This document shows, piece by piece, positions 14,711 to 23,258 of a stretch of DNA of 37,459 nucleotides. Where the stretch lies: the IMG/VR virus record IMGVR_UViG_3300043411_000956, positions 1-37,459 of that record; one strand, given 5' to 3'. Source of the stretch: a virus. Every line of letters begins with the position of its first letter. The stretch's first letter is position 1. The notes beneath the pieces were generated by a model. It worked only from the letters and a program-made list of their open reading frames with translations, did no database searches and was not told the origin of the DNA. The position numbers and the translations under genes are program-made.

Positions 14711-15391
14711 ATGCAAACACAGAATTTCGGTATGTATGAGAACAGGTTGAACGGCGCTATCAGGGAAGACCCGGCAGATAAGGGGCTCTTAGTGACGTTC
14801 TCGTTCAAGGCGATAAAGAACGAAGCGAAGACGGCAACCGAGGGGCGGTCGGTTTTTGATAACGTCGAATGGATCAAGATTCAGATCCCCGGCTCAAAAG
14901 ATTCAGCAGAGCGCAAGGTTACAGAGAACGACAAGCGCAGATTTCATACTAGATACCAGGAATGGAAAGTTGCGGGCGAGATGCCTGTTGACGGTATCCC
15001 TCTTAAAGAGTGGCCGATGGTTTCAGCCTCTCAGATTGCCGAGTTTGCGGCATTAAACATTCACACAGTTGAGCAGCTTTCAGCTGTTTCAGACTCTCAC
15101 CTGTCCAACCTCGGCATGGGTGGCCGGACCCTAAGAGACAAGGCGATTTCGTACCTTGCTCAAGCTAAAGATTCCAGCTTCGCGATGCGTGTGGCCCAGG
15201 AAAACAAAACCCTTAAATCAGAGCTTGAAAGAACTCAGGCGCTACTCGCGGAGCTTTCCGCGAAGGTCAACGTACTGTCGGGTGTAGCGGTTCAAGCCGT
15301 CACCCCGCTCGCATACGAGACCACCGTAGCAGATGAGGTCATTTCGGCTGGTAAGCCAAAGAAAAAGAAAAAGGAATCACCCGATGCTTAA
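14711..15391 (+). CDS. Conserved phage protein with helix-hairpin-like middle and coiled coil, 226 aa
   Basis: The first 75 residues contain charged beta structure and KDSAERKVTENDKRRFHTRYQEWK. Then comes PVDGIPLKEWPMVSASQIAEFAALNIHTVEQLSAV, a pattern I know from phage proteins next to capsid genes, where the TVEQL/GMGGRTLRDKA helices resemble a helix-hairpin-helix. The C-terminal 70 residues are coiled coil with a lysine-rich end. The function is unknown, possibly DNA or head assembly. It overlaps the next start by 8 bp. Confidence 0.65.
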   Translation: MQTQNFGMYENRLNGAIREDPADKGLLVTFSFKAIKNEAKTATEGRSVFDNVEWIKIQIPGSKDSAERKVTENDKRRFHTRYQEWKVAGEMPVDGIPLKEWPMVSASQIAEFAALNIHTVEQLSAVSDSHLSNLGMGGRTLRDKAISYLAQAKDSSFAMRVAQENKTLKSELERTQALLAELSAKVNVLSGVAVQAVTPLAYETTVADEVISAGKPKKKKKESPDA

Positions 15392-16037
15392 AAGAATTTT
15401 ATCTGTTCTCGCTTTCCTTCTAGTCGGTTCTGTCGCATGGGCGCAGAACGATCCGTTTATTCGCAATGACGCGGCGACGACAACCATCGTTGGCTCAAAT
15501 CTGACGACCGGCAAAGCTGCAATCAGCTCGCTAGGTCAGCAGTTTACTATCTCTGAGGGCGGAGCTGGGCACGGTCAAACGGCAGTCAGCGATCCCGTAA
15601 TTGTCGGCTCTGTGGCGGCAACGTCTAACCCTGGTGGTTTTACCGCCGGGCTGGCGATGCAGTTTCTTATCGATATTTTCGGTCGGCAAGTAACGGCTCC
15701 CTATGCCTTGGTGGGACGGTCGGTTTCTGGCGTTACAGCTTCCGACATCACCGACACAACGAGTACTTCGATCATCGCAGCGCAGGGCGCAAGCGTTAGG
15801 ACCTACCTAACCAACGTGATTATTACAAACTCGGATGCGACAGTTGGTACTGATGTCATTGTGTTAGATGGCGCTACGCGGCGGTTGGTTTGCACGGCGG
15901 CGGCGAATAACGGCGGGTGTTCGGTGGCTCTCCCCTTTGCGTTACGTGGCACGGCCAACACGGCTTGGAACTGTCAACCTGTCACGACCTCGGCGCAAGT
16001 CAACTGCACCTTTGTCGGGTATACGGCGGTTGATTAA
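15384..16037 (+). CDS. Signal-peptide virion-type protein, 217 aa
   Basis: The ATG at 15384, after AAAAAGGAA, gives a classic signal peptide: MLKRI, a hydrophobic core LSVLAFLLVGSV and an AWA-Q cleavage site (about residues 1-21). The rest is Gly/Ala/Thr-rich beta protein. IFGRQVTAPYALVGR followed by a sandwich domain with DVIVLDGATRR and cysteines C-Sx7-C-like is the pattern of phage head or tail fibre modules. Sec export of a virion-type protein is odd for a cytoplasmically assembled phage. It may be an exported fibre, an envelope-bound decoy or a captured domain. Confidence 0.65.
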   Translation: MLKRILSVLAFLLVGSVAWAQNDPFIRNDAATTTIVGSNLTTGKAAISSLGQQFTISEGGAGHGQTAVSDPVIVGSVAATSNPGGFTAGLAMQFLIDIFGRQVTAPYALVGRSVSGVTASDITDTTSTSIIAAQGASVRTYLTNVIITNSDATVGTDVIVLDGATRRLVCTAAANNGGCSVALPFALRGTANTAWNCQPVTTSAQVNCTFVGYTAVD

Positions 16038-17854
16038 TGATGCGCTTATTGGCCGCTGTCTTCTCTGCGTTCTTTGCGCTTGATGCGTGGGCTTTAGCTT
16101 GCGCGTCTAATGCGGCGGGTGCGTGGTCGACGGCGGGAACCTGGACATCATGCGGCGGTGGGTCACCTGGAATTGGGGACACCGCTTCAATCACACATGC
16201 CGTTACTGTTTCCGGTAACACCACTGTCGGCAATTCCCCGGCAGAGGGAAACTTCGTTGTAACTGTGTCTGGTTCTGGTACCGTTTCCGTCAACTCTGGA
16301 ACCTTCACAGCTCGCGGCGGTGTGTCTCTTGCGACATCTTCAAATACTTGGACGCAAGCGGCTGGCACGGGTTTTGTTTCTGATGCGTCAAATGCCACTG
16401 ACCCAACTAATCAGCAATATGAATTCCGCATCGGCACAGGTCACAATAGTGGCCCTCGATTAATCCTCAACGGGTCTTCTGGTTCTCGTGTCACAATGTC
16501 GTCACAATCGGGTGGCGGTAATTTTTACATAACGGATGGTGATAACGGGCCTTGGCTTCAGGGTGGGCTCATAACCGCAACCTATGCCGACTTCACCCGT
16601 TGTGGTGATGCTTCTCATCGATGCATTCGCACATCTCCCTCTGGAGCGGGTAATGCAGTCACAATCCAGAATTCGAGATTCGATACGACTGGCGGCATTG
16701 GCGGAACTTATAATATCTCCACCACCTCCGACATTTCTTTCACTGATAACTGGTTTACCGCCACAGCTCAAAGCGAAACCATCAAGTGGGAAAACGCTTC
16801 TGGCTATACCTCTGGCACTCGCGACTTTCTCAGGAACGTTGCTGATAAGGTTGTTCAGTTCTACACCCCGGCAGGATGGACGATAGAAGATAACGTCTTC
16901 AATGGCTCAATCGAGGCCACTACCGGCACATGGGTAAACTTCCAGAACAACTTTGTGCGATTCGGCACTGGAACAGGAACCCCATTCGTACTTCAGGGGC
17001 CAACTGGCCCGGGTTACAACTACGGCTTTAACTCTGACTCCGCTAGTAGTAATCCGCATTATTGGCAAGTTCAATCTACTCTCACTGTTGATTCTTTGAT
17101 CTGCGAGAGCGCCTACGCAACAAACGCAACTGGCGAGGGTGATTGTGTTCAGTTCGGTTCGCCGGGTGGCGCTGTCACAATTGACGTCACTGGCGTGCTG
17201 GTTATCCCCGATGCATTCGGCGGAACGTCTGGCACAATAGTTTCTGCTCTTGGCAATGCGAACATCACGGCGAATGTTTACCGCAATACCCACGTTGCTA
17301 ATACGACCGATGAAGCGTGTATAGCTCTAGGAGAAACATATGGGGGGCATCCTGGTATGTTCACCCGCATCGACTCTAATCTCTGCGTAAACTTGACGGC
17401 TGGAACTGACGGTCCGATTGCTTGGGACTCTGGTGGAAATGATTCTGTAACTGACCTAATTAGCGCGGCAAATGGAAATCGCAACTGTCACTACCAGATC
17501 GACTCTGTTCGATATGTAAATCTAGAGCTGTCAACCGGTACATTAGGCGCGGACGACACAAGCGCAAATCCGTCTTTTGTGGACTCCTCTCGCGACCTTG
17601 CTTCATGGGCTGGCTCTATTGGTCTTTCCGCTACAAATGCGGCGGCCCTCACTTGCCTAAACGCTATGAACTCAGCCTCGGCAACGGTCGGTTGTACCCC
17701 CTCGGCTCTCTCAACTTGGGTCACTGCGGGCTTCGTCCCTAGGTCGGCATCTCTCGACGGTGCAGGGCTCTCTGGGGTCGATTGCGGGGCGTTTGATGTT
17801 GCTTTGTCGACTGGCAATAAAGGGGCCTGTCTATTAATGGGAGTGGGAAAGTGA
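16037..17854 (+). CDS. Signal-peptide, right-handed beta-helix-like protein, tailspike candidate
   Basis: The product has 605 residues. Residues 1-20 (LLAAVFSAFFALDAWALA) are a signal peptide. The body opens with GAWSTAGTWTSCGGGSPGIGD and ITHAVTVSGNTTVG, then repeats of short beta strands with Asn/Gly/Thr turns, as in pectate-lyase-like beta-helices and secreted parallel beta-helix proteins. Its size and fold fit a tailspike or polysaccharide-degrading enzyme, but the signal peptide suggests transport to the cell surface. TAATG overlap joins it to the other secreted protein, so the pair is made together. Confidence 0.65.
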   Translation: MMRLLAAVFSAFFALDAWALACASNAAGAWSTAGTWTSCGGGSPGIGDTASITHAVTVSGNTTVGNSPAEGNFVVTVSGSGTVSVNSGTFTARGGVSLATSSNTWTQAAGTGFVSDASNATDPTNQQYEFRIGTGHNSGPRLILNGSSGSRVTMSSQSGGGNFYITDGDNGPWLQGGLITATYADFTRCGDASHRCIRTSPSGAGNAVTIQNSRFDTTGGIGGTYNISTTSDISFTDNWFTATAQSETIKWENASGYTSGTRDFLRNVADKVVQFYTPAGWTIEDNVFNGSIEATTGTWVNFQNNFVRFGTGTGTPFVLQGPTGPGYNYGFNSDSASSNPHYWQVQSTLTVDSLICESAYATNATGEGDCVQFGSPGGAVTIDVTGVLVIPDAFGGTSGTIVSALGNANITANVYRNTHVANTTDEACIALGETYGGHPGMFTRIDSNLCVNLTAGTDGPIAWDSGGNDSVTDLISAANGNRNCHYQIDSVRYVNLELSTGTLGADDTSANPSFVDSSRDLASWAGSIGLSATNAAALTCLNAMNSASATVGCTPSALSTWVTAGFVPRSASLDGAGLSGVDCGAFDVALSTGNKGACLLMGVGK

Positions 17855-18108
17855 TTTCAATTATTTCATTAGCGTTTGCGGATGCGGGAAGCATAGATCC
17901 AAACATATTTCCTTCGATATGGCTCAGGCTGGTAGATAGCGGCTTGTCGTTCATGTTGTTTGGCGCGGCGATTTACTACTTTGTGCGCAAAGAGAGCCGA
18001 ACTGAGCTCTTAATTAGCTCGGTTATACAAGAGAACACCAAGGCAATTTTAAGACTTGAAAGTTTAATTTCTGACTATATGAAGAGGGGGCGCGGGCGTG
18101 ACAGTTAA
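17851..18108 (+). CDS. Holin candidate (BhlA/UviB-like architecture), 85 aa
   Basis: It starts with GTG at 17851. One hydrophobic helix (about residues 29-46, LVDSGLSFMLFGAAIYYF) is followed by a charged amphipathic helix RKESRTELLISSVIQENTKAILRLESLI and a basic end. A single membrane helix plus a short coiled coil is the build of BhlA/UviB-type holins. The N-terminus (MISIISLAFADAG) is also mildly hydrophobic. It overlaps the beta-helix gene and a small helical gene by a few bases. A holin would pair with the transglycosylase of the ejection protein or an unrecognised endolysin. Confidence 0.5.
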   Translation: MISIISLAFADAGSIDPNIFPSIWLRLVDSGLSFMLFGAAIYYFVRKESRTELLISSVIQENTKAILRLESLISDYMKRGRGRDS

Positions 18109-18274
18109 TCTTACAGCGGCGGTATTGAGCGAAGTTATCCCAATGCTCTTGGATCTTGAGGTCCACGGGCGACACGCTAAGGCCCTAGGGCGTATACTAG
18201 ACATGCTCATCACTCTCGATAAAGAAGTGAAGCGCGAAGAGGCAATTTCTAAAGCCGCAAGCGGGGGTGAGTAG
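18098..18274 (+). CDS. Small helical protein, 58 aa, next to holin candidate
   Basis: GTG 18098 lies inside the holin-like gene, preceded by GAGGGGG, and the TAG at 18272-18274 shares its last base with the GTG of the adaptor gene. The product is helical and amphipathic with no membrane segment (LDLEVHGRHAKALGRILDMLITLDKEVKREE). Its place directly after a holin candidate suggests an accessory lysis or regulation role, but nothing in the sequence proves it. Confidence 0.6.
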   Translation: MTVNLTAAVLSEVIPMLLDLEVHGRHAKALGRILDMLITLDKEVKREEAISKAASGGE

Positions 18275-19143
18275 TGTCAATTCTTACGATGGCCCAAAAC
18301 GTAGCGTATGAGGTGGGTATATCTCCTCCTGGCGCGGTTGTCTCATCTAGCGACCAATTAGTTCAGAGAATCCTGGCGTTACTCAAGCGCGAGATTTATG
18401 AACTCCGAATGACCTACGATTGGCCGGAGCTGATGAAAGAGGGGGCAATCACCCTTGCGACTTCAACGAGTGGCTACGCTCTCCCGTCTGATTTCGCAAA
18501 GTGGAGCCACAGAACACAGTGGGACGATACCAACAACTGGGAGCTAATCGGCCCGGTAACTTCGCAAGAGTGGGAAAGGCTTACGCGGGGCTTTGTTCAG
18601 AACACGCCCAGAAAGAAGTTTAGAATCAACGGCTACACAACCGCGCAGTTTCAGATCAACCCGACACCAACAGTCAGCGAAAACGGGCAAATAATTTACT
18701 TTGAGTACTTCTCAGAAACGGCGGTGCTTCCTGTTGAGTGGACTACCTCGACGGTATTCATTGCCGATGCTTACTGTTCCTACAATGGCAACGTCTACCA
18801 GACGACGCTAGGCGGCTCAACTGGCGCGACTCCACCGACCCACACGAGCAGTTCGGTGAGCGACGGCGGTGTGACCTGGACCTACATATCAGCTCCATAC
18901 ACTGGCTTCATAGCTGACAATGATTTTTGCGTGTTGCCCGAAAAGGTTGTTGAACTCGGCGCACAGTGGAGATTCTTGCGGCTTAACGGGCAAGCATACG
19001 AGGACAGGCGCAGAGAGGCGCAAGCGGCGGTATCTCGCGAGATAGTCGCGAAGAAGGGAGCAAGGACCATTTCTCTTGCTCGACCTGTCGGAACTTTTTA
19101 CATAGGACCGGGTTCGGTTCCTGAAACTGGATTAGGGAGTTAA
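18274..19143 (+). CDS. Head-tail adaptor (P22 gp4-like) with an inserted domain
   Basis: The product has 289 residues. LVQRILALLKREIYELRMTYDWPELMKEGAITL and the later LPSDFAKWSHRTQW and GPVTSQEWERL are typical of podovirus adaptor proteins that attach below the portal. Residues about 155-206 form a compact extra module (YCSYNGNVYQTT..TPPTHTSSSVSDGGVTWTYI), similar in pattern to type-3 carbohydrate-binding or fibronectin-like modules used on phage virions. After the insert, the helical C-terminus returns (LPEKVVELGAQWRFLRLNGQAYEDRRREAQAAV). The insert would be exposed on the particle. The start is GTG. Confidence 0.75.
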   Translation: MSILTMAQNVAYEVGISPPGAVVSSSDQLVQRILALLKREIYELRMTYDWPELMKEGAITLATSTSGYALPSDFAKWSHRTQWDDTNNWELIGPVTSQEWERLTRGFVQNTPRKKFRINGYTTAQFQINPTPTVSENGQIIYFEYFSETAVLPVEWTTSTVFIADAYCSYNGNVYQTTLGGSTGATPPTHTSSSVSDGGVTWTYISAPYTGFIADNDFCVLPEKVVELGAQWRFLRLNGQAYEDRRREAQAAVSREIVAKKGARTISLARPVGTFYIGPGSVPETGLGS

Positions 19144-19145
19144 TT

Positions 19146-19514
19146 ATGAATGGATTAATGGCAGGAATGGACAGACGGTTGCAGATGGGAGCGGCGCAGC
19201 CTGGGCAGAGCTTTACGCCACTAGAGGGGCCACAGCTACCGACTGACAACATGCGGGCACCACAAGCCGAGGCCGAGGCTGGACCATCCGAGGATCCAAG
19301 GTATGCAGCCCTAACACAGATACTTGGTCGCAACATCATGAAGGACAGAGCACAAAAGGCAGCGGCAATGAAGGCCGCGCAAATGGCGCAATCTCAAGCG
19401 GGGCAGCCTGGCGGGATGGTAACTCTTCCAGGGACATTACCGGAGGGAACTTCCGCAAGTTCGCTTATGCAAGCGATAGCGCAACCTCAAGGGAATCGCT
19501 ACGGGAGGATGTAA
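19146..19514 (+). CDS. Small virion-block protein, 122 aa
   Basis: The sequence is rich in Ala, Gln, Gly, Pro and Met, with helical KDRAQKAAAMKAAQMAQS in the middle, and is largely disordered. It overlaps the next gene by one base and follows the adaptor. Similar composition is seen in small internal or tail-associated proteins. No family is recognised. Confidence 0.6.
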   Translation: MNGLMAGMDRRLQMGAAQPGQSFTPLEGPQLPTDNMRAPQAEAEAGPSEDPRYAALTQILGRNIMKDRAQKAAAMKAAQMAQSQAGQPGGMVTLPGTLPEGTSASSLMQAIAQPQGNRYGRM

Positions 19515-20398
19515 TGGGCTGGGAATGGGACGCTGGAACCAACGACTATTATTGGAAAGAAGAGGAAAAGAAAGGCCCAAAGGCGACTAGTCCTTACGAA
19601 CAGCTCGCGATGATTGTCGCGGCTCAAGCGGCTCAAAGTGGTGGGCAGTCTATTGGTACCGGTCTTTTCGGTGGGTCTGAAGGCGGTGGTCTTCTTGGTG
19701 GTTTGCTCGGGGGAGGCGAAGCCGTCGCGACGGGAGCAGAAGCGCTTCCCGGCGCTTCCGGTTCTATTGCGGCATCACAGGCCGGAGGTGCGGCAACAAG
19801 CGGCATCGGCTCTTCGCTTGGCTCTCTTGCAAGCCTAGCTCCCTATGCTGGCGTTGCGGCTGGCGGCGCTCTCTTAGCCAAGGGCGCGAGTGATTTGATT
19901 AACAATGAAAAGACCGAGGGCCTTGGTGGCTGGGGTGGTCGCGCTACTCTCGGAATTGCAACGGGTGGACTCTCTGAGCTTGCAAAAGCGGCAGGGCTGT
20001 TCGACCACAAATCAACACGCGATGTCGCGAAAGACCACACGTCTGACCTGATGGGACGATTCCAGGATGACCAAGGGTATCAGGGCTACGTGTCGGGGAT
20101 GCGCGAGCAGTTCAATCAGGGTCCGACCGATCCAAGTAAGCCGTTCGCTGGCAAGTACGGCACTTGGGACGAGTACAAGAGCGCGGGCCTTGATGCTAAA
20201 GACTTGAGCGGGGTTTACGGAAACATAAACACGTTCGGGCAAGACTGGACAAAGATTGACCAAAAGAAGCGCGAAGAAATTACAAAGGCTCTCATAGACG
20301 CGAATCTCTATCAGTCGAAAAAGGGAGAGGTGGAAATTACCGACCCTGATAAAGCCAAGAAAATCTACTCTGAACTCGCTGGAATCGTGGGGGGCTAA
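19514..20398 (+). CDS. Glycine/alanine-rich internal protein candidate, 294 aa
   Basis: The first 150 residues hold long Gly/Ala/Leu runs (GLFGGSEGGGLLGGLLGGG and ASLAPYAGVAAGGALLAKGAS), able to insert into membranes, as in ejection proteins that form a channel. The C-terminal half is charged and globular. A short DHKSTRDVAKDHTSD segment separates the two. It sits between adaptor and plug genes, as P22-type ejection proteins do. Ejection function is inferred from composition and place. Confidence 0.6.
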   Translation: MGWEWDAGTNDYYWKEEEKKGPKATSPYEQLAMIVAAQAAQSGGQSIGTGLFGGSEGGGLLGGLLGGGEAVATGAEALPGASGSIAASQAGGAATSGIGSSLGSLASLAPYAGVAAGGALLAKGASDLINNEKTEGLGGWGGRATLGIATGGLSELAKAAGLFDHKSTRDVAKDHTSDLMGRFQDDQGYQGYVSGMREQFNQGPTDPSKPFAGKYGTWDEYKSAGLDAKDLSGVYGNINTFGQDWTKIDQKKREEITKALIDANLYQSKKGEVEITDPDKAKKIYSELAGIVGG

Positions 20399-21948
20399 TG
20401 TACAGAGAGGCTGCACAGGAAGAGGCGCAGAGCTATACGTTACCGGCCCCCGTTGGAGGCTGGAACGCTCGCGATCCGCTTGATGTGATGGCTGAGACAG
20501 ACGCTATCGGGCTTGTGAATATAATCCCAGACACGAGCGTATGTCGGCTTAGGCGCGGCTTTCGCGAACATGCCGACACCATGGGAAGCGGAGCAGTTGA
20601 GACTCTTGCGGAGTTTTCAAGCGCGGCAGGGACGAAGAAGCTGTTGTCGGCGGCAAACGGCAATATATACGACTGTACTACTTTCGGCGCGGCTGGTACT
20701 TCGCTTGGAAGCGGTTTTACTTCGAACAAATGGCAAACGACAAACTTTCGAGCATCGGGTGCTAACTACATAGTTTTTGCGAATGGCGTTGATCAACCGA
20801 AAAAGTGGGATGGAACGACTTTCAACGACGCGGCGTATACGGACGCTGGACTAGCAGACGATGCCGTCTTAGTTCAGCCATGGGCGTACAAGAGCAGAAT
20901 CTACCTGGTTGAAATCAACACTACTCGGTTTTGGTATACCGCCACGGGTGCTGTTCAGGGTGCGGTAACTGTAGAGGATTTGGCTTCCATCTTTTCACGC
21001 GGGGGATATCTGCAGTGGGTTTCCTCATGGTCGCGAAACATCTCTTCTGGCGTCGCAGAGTTCTTTGTTGCCTGTTCCTCTATGGGCGAGGTTCTAGTTT
21101 ATCAAGGTTCTTATCCCGGTGATACCGCAACGCCGTGGGCTCTTGTCGGTAGGTACTTTCTGCCCCCTCCTCTTGGTAGGCGGTCATTCTTTCATCTTGA
21201 TGGCGACCTCTGCATTCTTACGACTCGCGGCGTTATTCCCCTTTCTCGCGTTGTCGGGGCGACTGATGCACAAACGTACACCACGGTTAGTGATAAGATT
21301 CAAAAAGCTTTCAACGATTCCGCATCGTCCTACTCAACGAATTTTGGATGGCAGGGGGTCGTTTATTCCCGTGGTAACTACGCTCTAATCAACTTGCCGA
21401 TGGTAGAGGGCGGGAGATCGGAGCAATATATCATGAACCTCATGACCGGCGCTTGGGCGCAGTTCCAAGGGCAGAACGCGGCTTGCTGGGCGATTCATAA
21501 CGACAAGCTTTATTTTGGTGCCACCTCTGGCGGTACGGTGTATGAAGCCGACTCTTCTCAAGACGACAACGGGTCCAATATCGAGGGCTACATAAAGCAA
21601 GCCTTTAGCTATTATGGGGACAGAAGCCGCAAGAAGCGGTTTCTCATGGCAAGGCCCATCCTCACCGGAAGCCCACAAATTTCCTTTGCAATTGGAATGG
21701 ATGTGGATTTCTCAAATCAAACATTGACGGGAACGGTCACAACTTCCGGCGCAACAGGCAGTGAGTGGAATACCGCGCCTTGGAATACGTCGTCATGGTC
21801 CGAGGGCGATGAGGTAAGCGCAGATGACTGGTATGGAATCAGCGGGCTTGGACGTTGCGGAGCCTTGCGGCTTCAGGGTGATTTTAACGGCGTCTCATGG
21901 GCGCTTAATGCAACGCAGATTATTTTTGAACCGGGGAATTACATCTAA
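20398..21948 (+). CDS. P22 gp10-like tail plug / packaged-DNA stabilization protein
   Basis: The product has 516 residues. It begins with TLPAPVGGWNARDPLDVMAETDAIGLVNIIPDTS, the signature of podovirus tail proteins related to P22 gp10, and continues with repeated beta blades (VFANGVDQPKKWDG, GDLCILTTRGVIPLSRV, DKLYFGATSGGTVYEAD) that fit a beta-propeller. Such proteins close the portal channel and carry the distal tail. It starts at ATG 20398, sharing a base with the upstream stop. Confidence 0.8.
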   Translation: MYREAAQEEAQSYTLPAPVGGWNARDPLDVMAETDAIGLVNIIPDTSVCRLRRGFREHADTMGSGAVETLAEFSSAAGTKKLLSAANGNIYDCTTFGAAGTSLGSGFTSNKWQTTNFRASGANYIVFANGVDQPKKWDGTTFNDAAYTDAGLADDAVLVQPWAYKSRIYLVEINTTRFWYTATGAVQGAVTVEDLASIFSRGGYLQWVSSWSRNISSGVAEFFVACSSMGEVLVYQGSYPGDTATPWALVGRYFLPPPLGRRSFFHLDGDLCILTTRGVIPLSRVVGATDAQTYTTVSDKIQKAFNDSASSYSTNFGWQGVVYSRGNYALINLPMVEGGRSEQYIMNLMTGAWAQFQGQNAACWAIHNDKLYFGATSGGTVYEADSSQDDNGSNIEGYIKQAFSYYGDRSRKKRFLMARPILTGSPQISFAIGMDVDFSNQTLTGTVTTSGATGSEWNTAPWNTSSWSEGDEVSADDWYGISGLGRCGALRLQGDFNGVSWALNATQIIFEPGNYI

Positions 21949-23258
21949 TGGCTAAAACTTTAGACGAATTAGTAGCGCGGAAAAAGGCGATTAAATCAAA
22001 GATGGAAGCACCCGGCGCTAATGTTGAAGCGCTACAGGGGCGACTTTCTGGCACGAAGGAGAAGATTCAGGGAATGAAGGGGCTTTTTGCTAAGCCTGGG
22101 CAGAGTGGATTCGATAACCGACTCAATGCCTCCGGGCAGCAGTGGGCGGATTCAAATTATCAGAATGGATTCAATGTTCCAGCGGGGGCTTTTAATTCCT
22201 TGCCTCACGGGGCGGAAACGCAAGACGCTTACAATATCGGCGTGATGGGGCGGCAGGACGATTTTAATCGACCTAATGAATTCAACCCTTACGGCTCACA
22301 GACTTTCGAAGTTGGGCCAGACGGGCGAATGGTTCAGCGTACAAGTTTAAGCCCAGAGCAACAGCAGATCCTAGACCAACAGCAAGGGCTAGACATCGGA
22401 ATGGGCGATCTTGCTCAAAGGCAACTTGGGGGTGTTGAGTCGTCCTATTCCTCTCCTTTTTCTTTAGATGGTATCGGCAACGACCCGCGCAATATCGACT
22501 TTTCGGCTGACAGGCGGCGCATAGAAGATCAAATCTCAGGGCGCTTTGAGGAGTTAAATGCTGACAGATTTTCGAAGCAATCAGCCGACATGGCGCAAAG
22601 CATGGCCGATAGAGGGATTGACCCTAACAGCAAATGGGCAGAGCAAGAAAAGCTTTCTCTTTCACGGCAGCAGGAAGACGCAAGGCGCGGGGCGCAACTC
22701 GGCGCAATTGGCATGGGTGGCGAAGAGATGCAGCGCTCTTACTCGATGAGCCAAGACGCGAGAGGAAGAAGTATCGACGAAAACATACTACAACGCGACA
22801 GACCCTACACCGAGCTGTCTAATATCCTCGGTAGCCGTCAAGGCGTCGTCAATCCGAACTTCCAAGCCCGATCAAACATCGACGTGCCGAATATCGACAT
22901 GTTCGGCGCGGCAACTGGAAATGTACTACAGACGAAGCAAAACGAGTGGCAGGGCGGGCAAAACGCGGCAGACAGGGCGCTACAGGAAAAGGGCCTTGCA
23001 ATGCAGGGTGCTGGCACTATGAGCACGGCAGATAGGATTGCCCTTGTGAACGCCGAAAGAGACGCAGCGATTGCGAGAGACAATAACCAACTCGGAAGAC
23101 CGCCTAAACCATCGGGACCGCCGACAGCGCAGCCCGCATTTGCGCCGGCGCAACAGCCAATGCAGAGCAACGCAATCACGCGCAGCGCCACGGATTTAAG
23201 CTACCCGCGTAAGCAGTCGAACAGCGGCGGCGCTCCTTTTAAGTGGAGGGGCTACTAA
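21948..23258 (+). CDS. Internal or tail-associated virion protein, 436 aa
   Basis: The product contains NEFNPYGSQTFEVGPDGRMVQRTSLSPEQQQILDQQQ, a pattern I recognise from podovirus internal or tail proteins, and long Gln/Glu/Arg-rich helical repeats with SADMAQSMADRGIDPNSKWAEQEKLSLSRQ. The rest is low-complexity and helical, fitting an ejected or tail-associated component. It ends in SNSGGAPFKWRGY. It overlaps neighbours at both ends. Confidence 0.7.
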   Translation: MAKTLDELVARKKAIKSKMEAPGANVEALQGRLSGTKEKIQGMKGLFAKPGQSGFDNRLNASGQQWADSNYQNGFNVPAGAFNSLPHGAETQDAYNIGVMGRQDDFNRPNEFNPYGSQTFEVGPDGRMVQRTSLSPEQQQILDQQQGLDIGMGDLAQRQLGGVESSYSSPFSLDGIGNDPRNIDFSADRRRIEDQISGRFEELNADRFSKQSADMAQSMADRGIDPNSKWAEQEKLSLSRQQEDARRGAQLGAIGMGGEEMQRSYSMSQDARGRSIDENILQRDRPYTELSNILGSRQGVVNPNFQARSNIDVPNIDMFGAATGNVLQTKQNEWQGGQNAADRALQEKGLAMQGAGTMSTADRIALVNAERDAAIARDNNQLGRPPKPSGPPTAQPAFAPAQQPMQSNAITRSATDLSYPRKQSNSGGAPFKWRGY

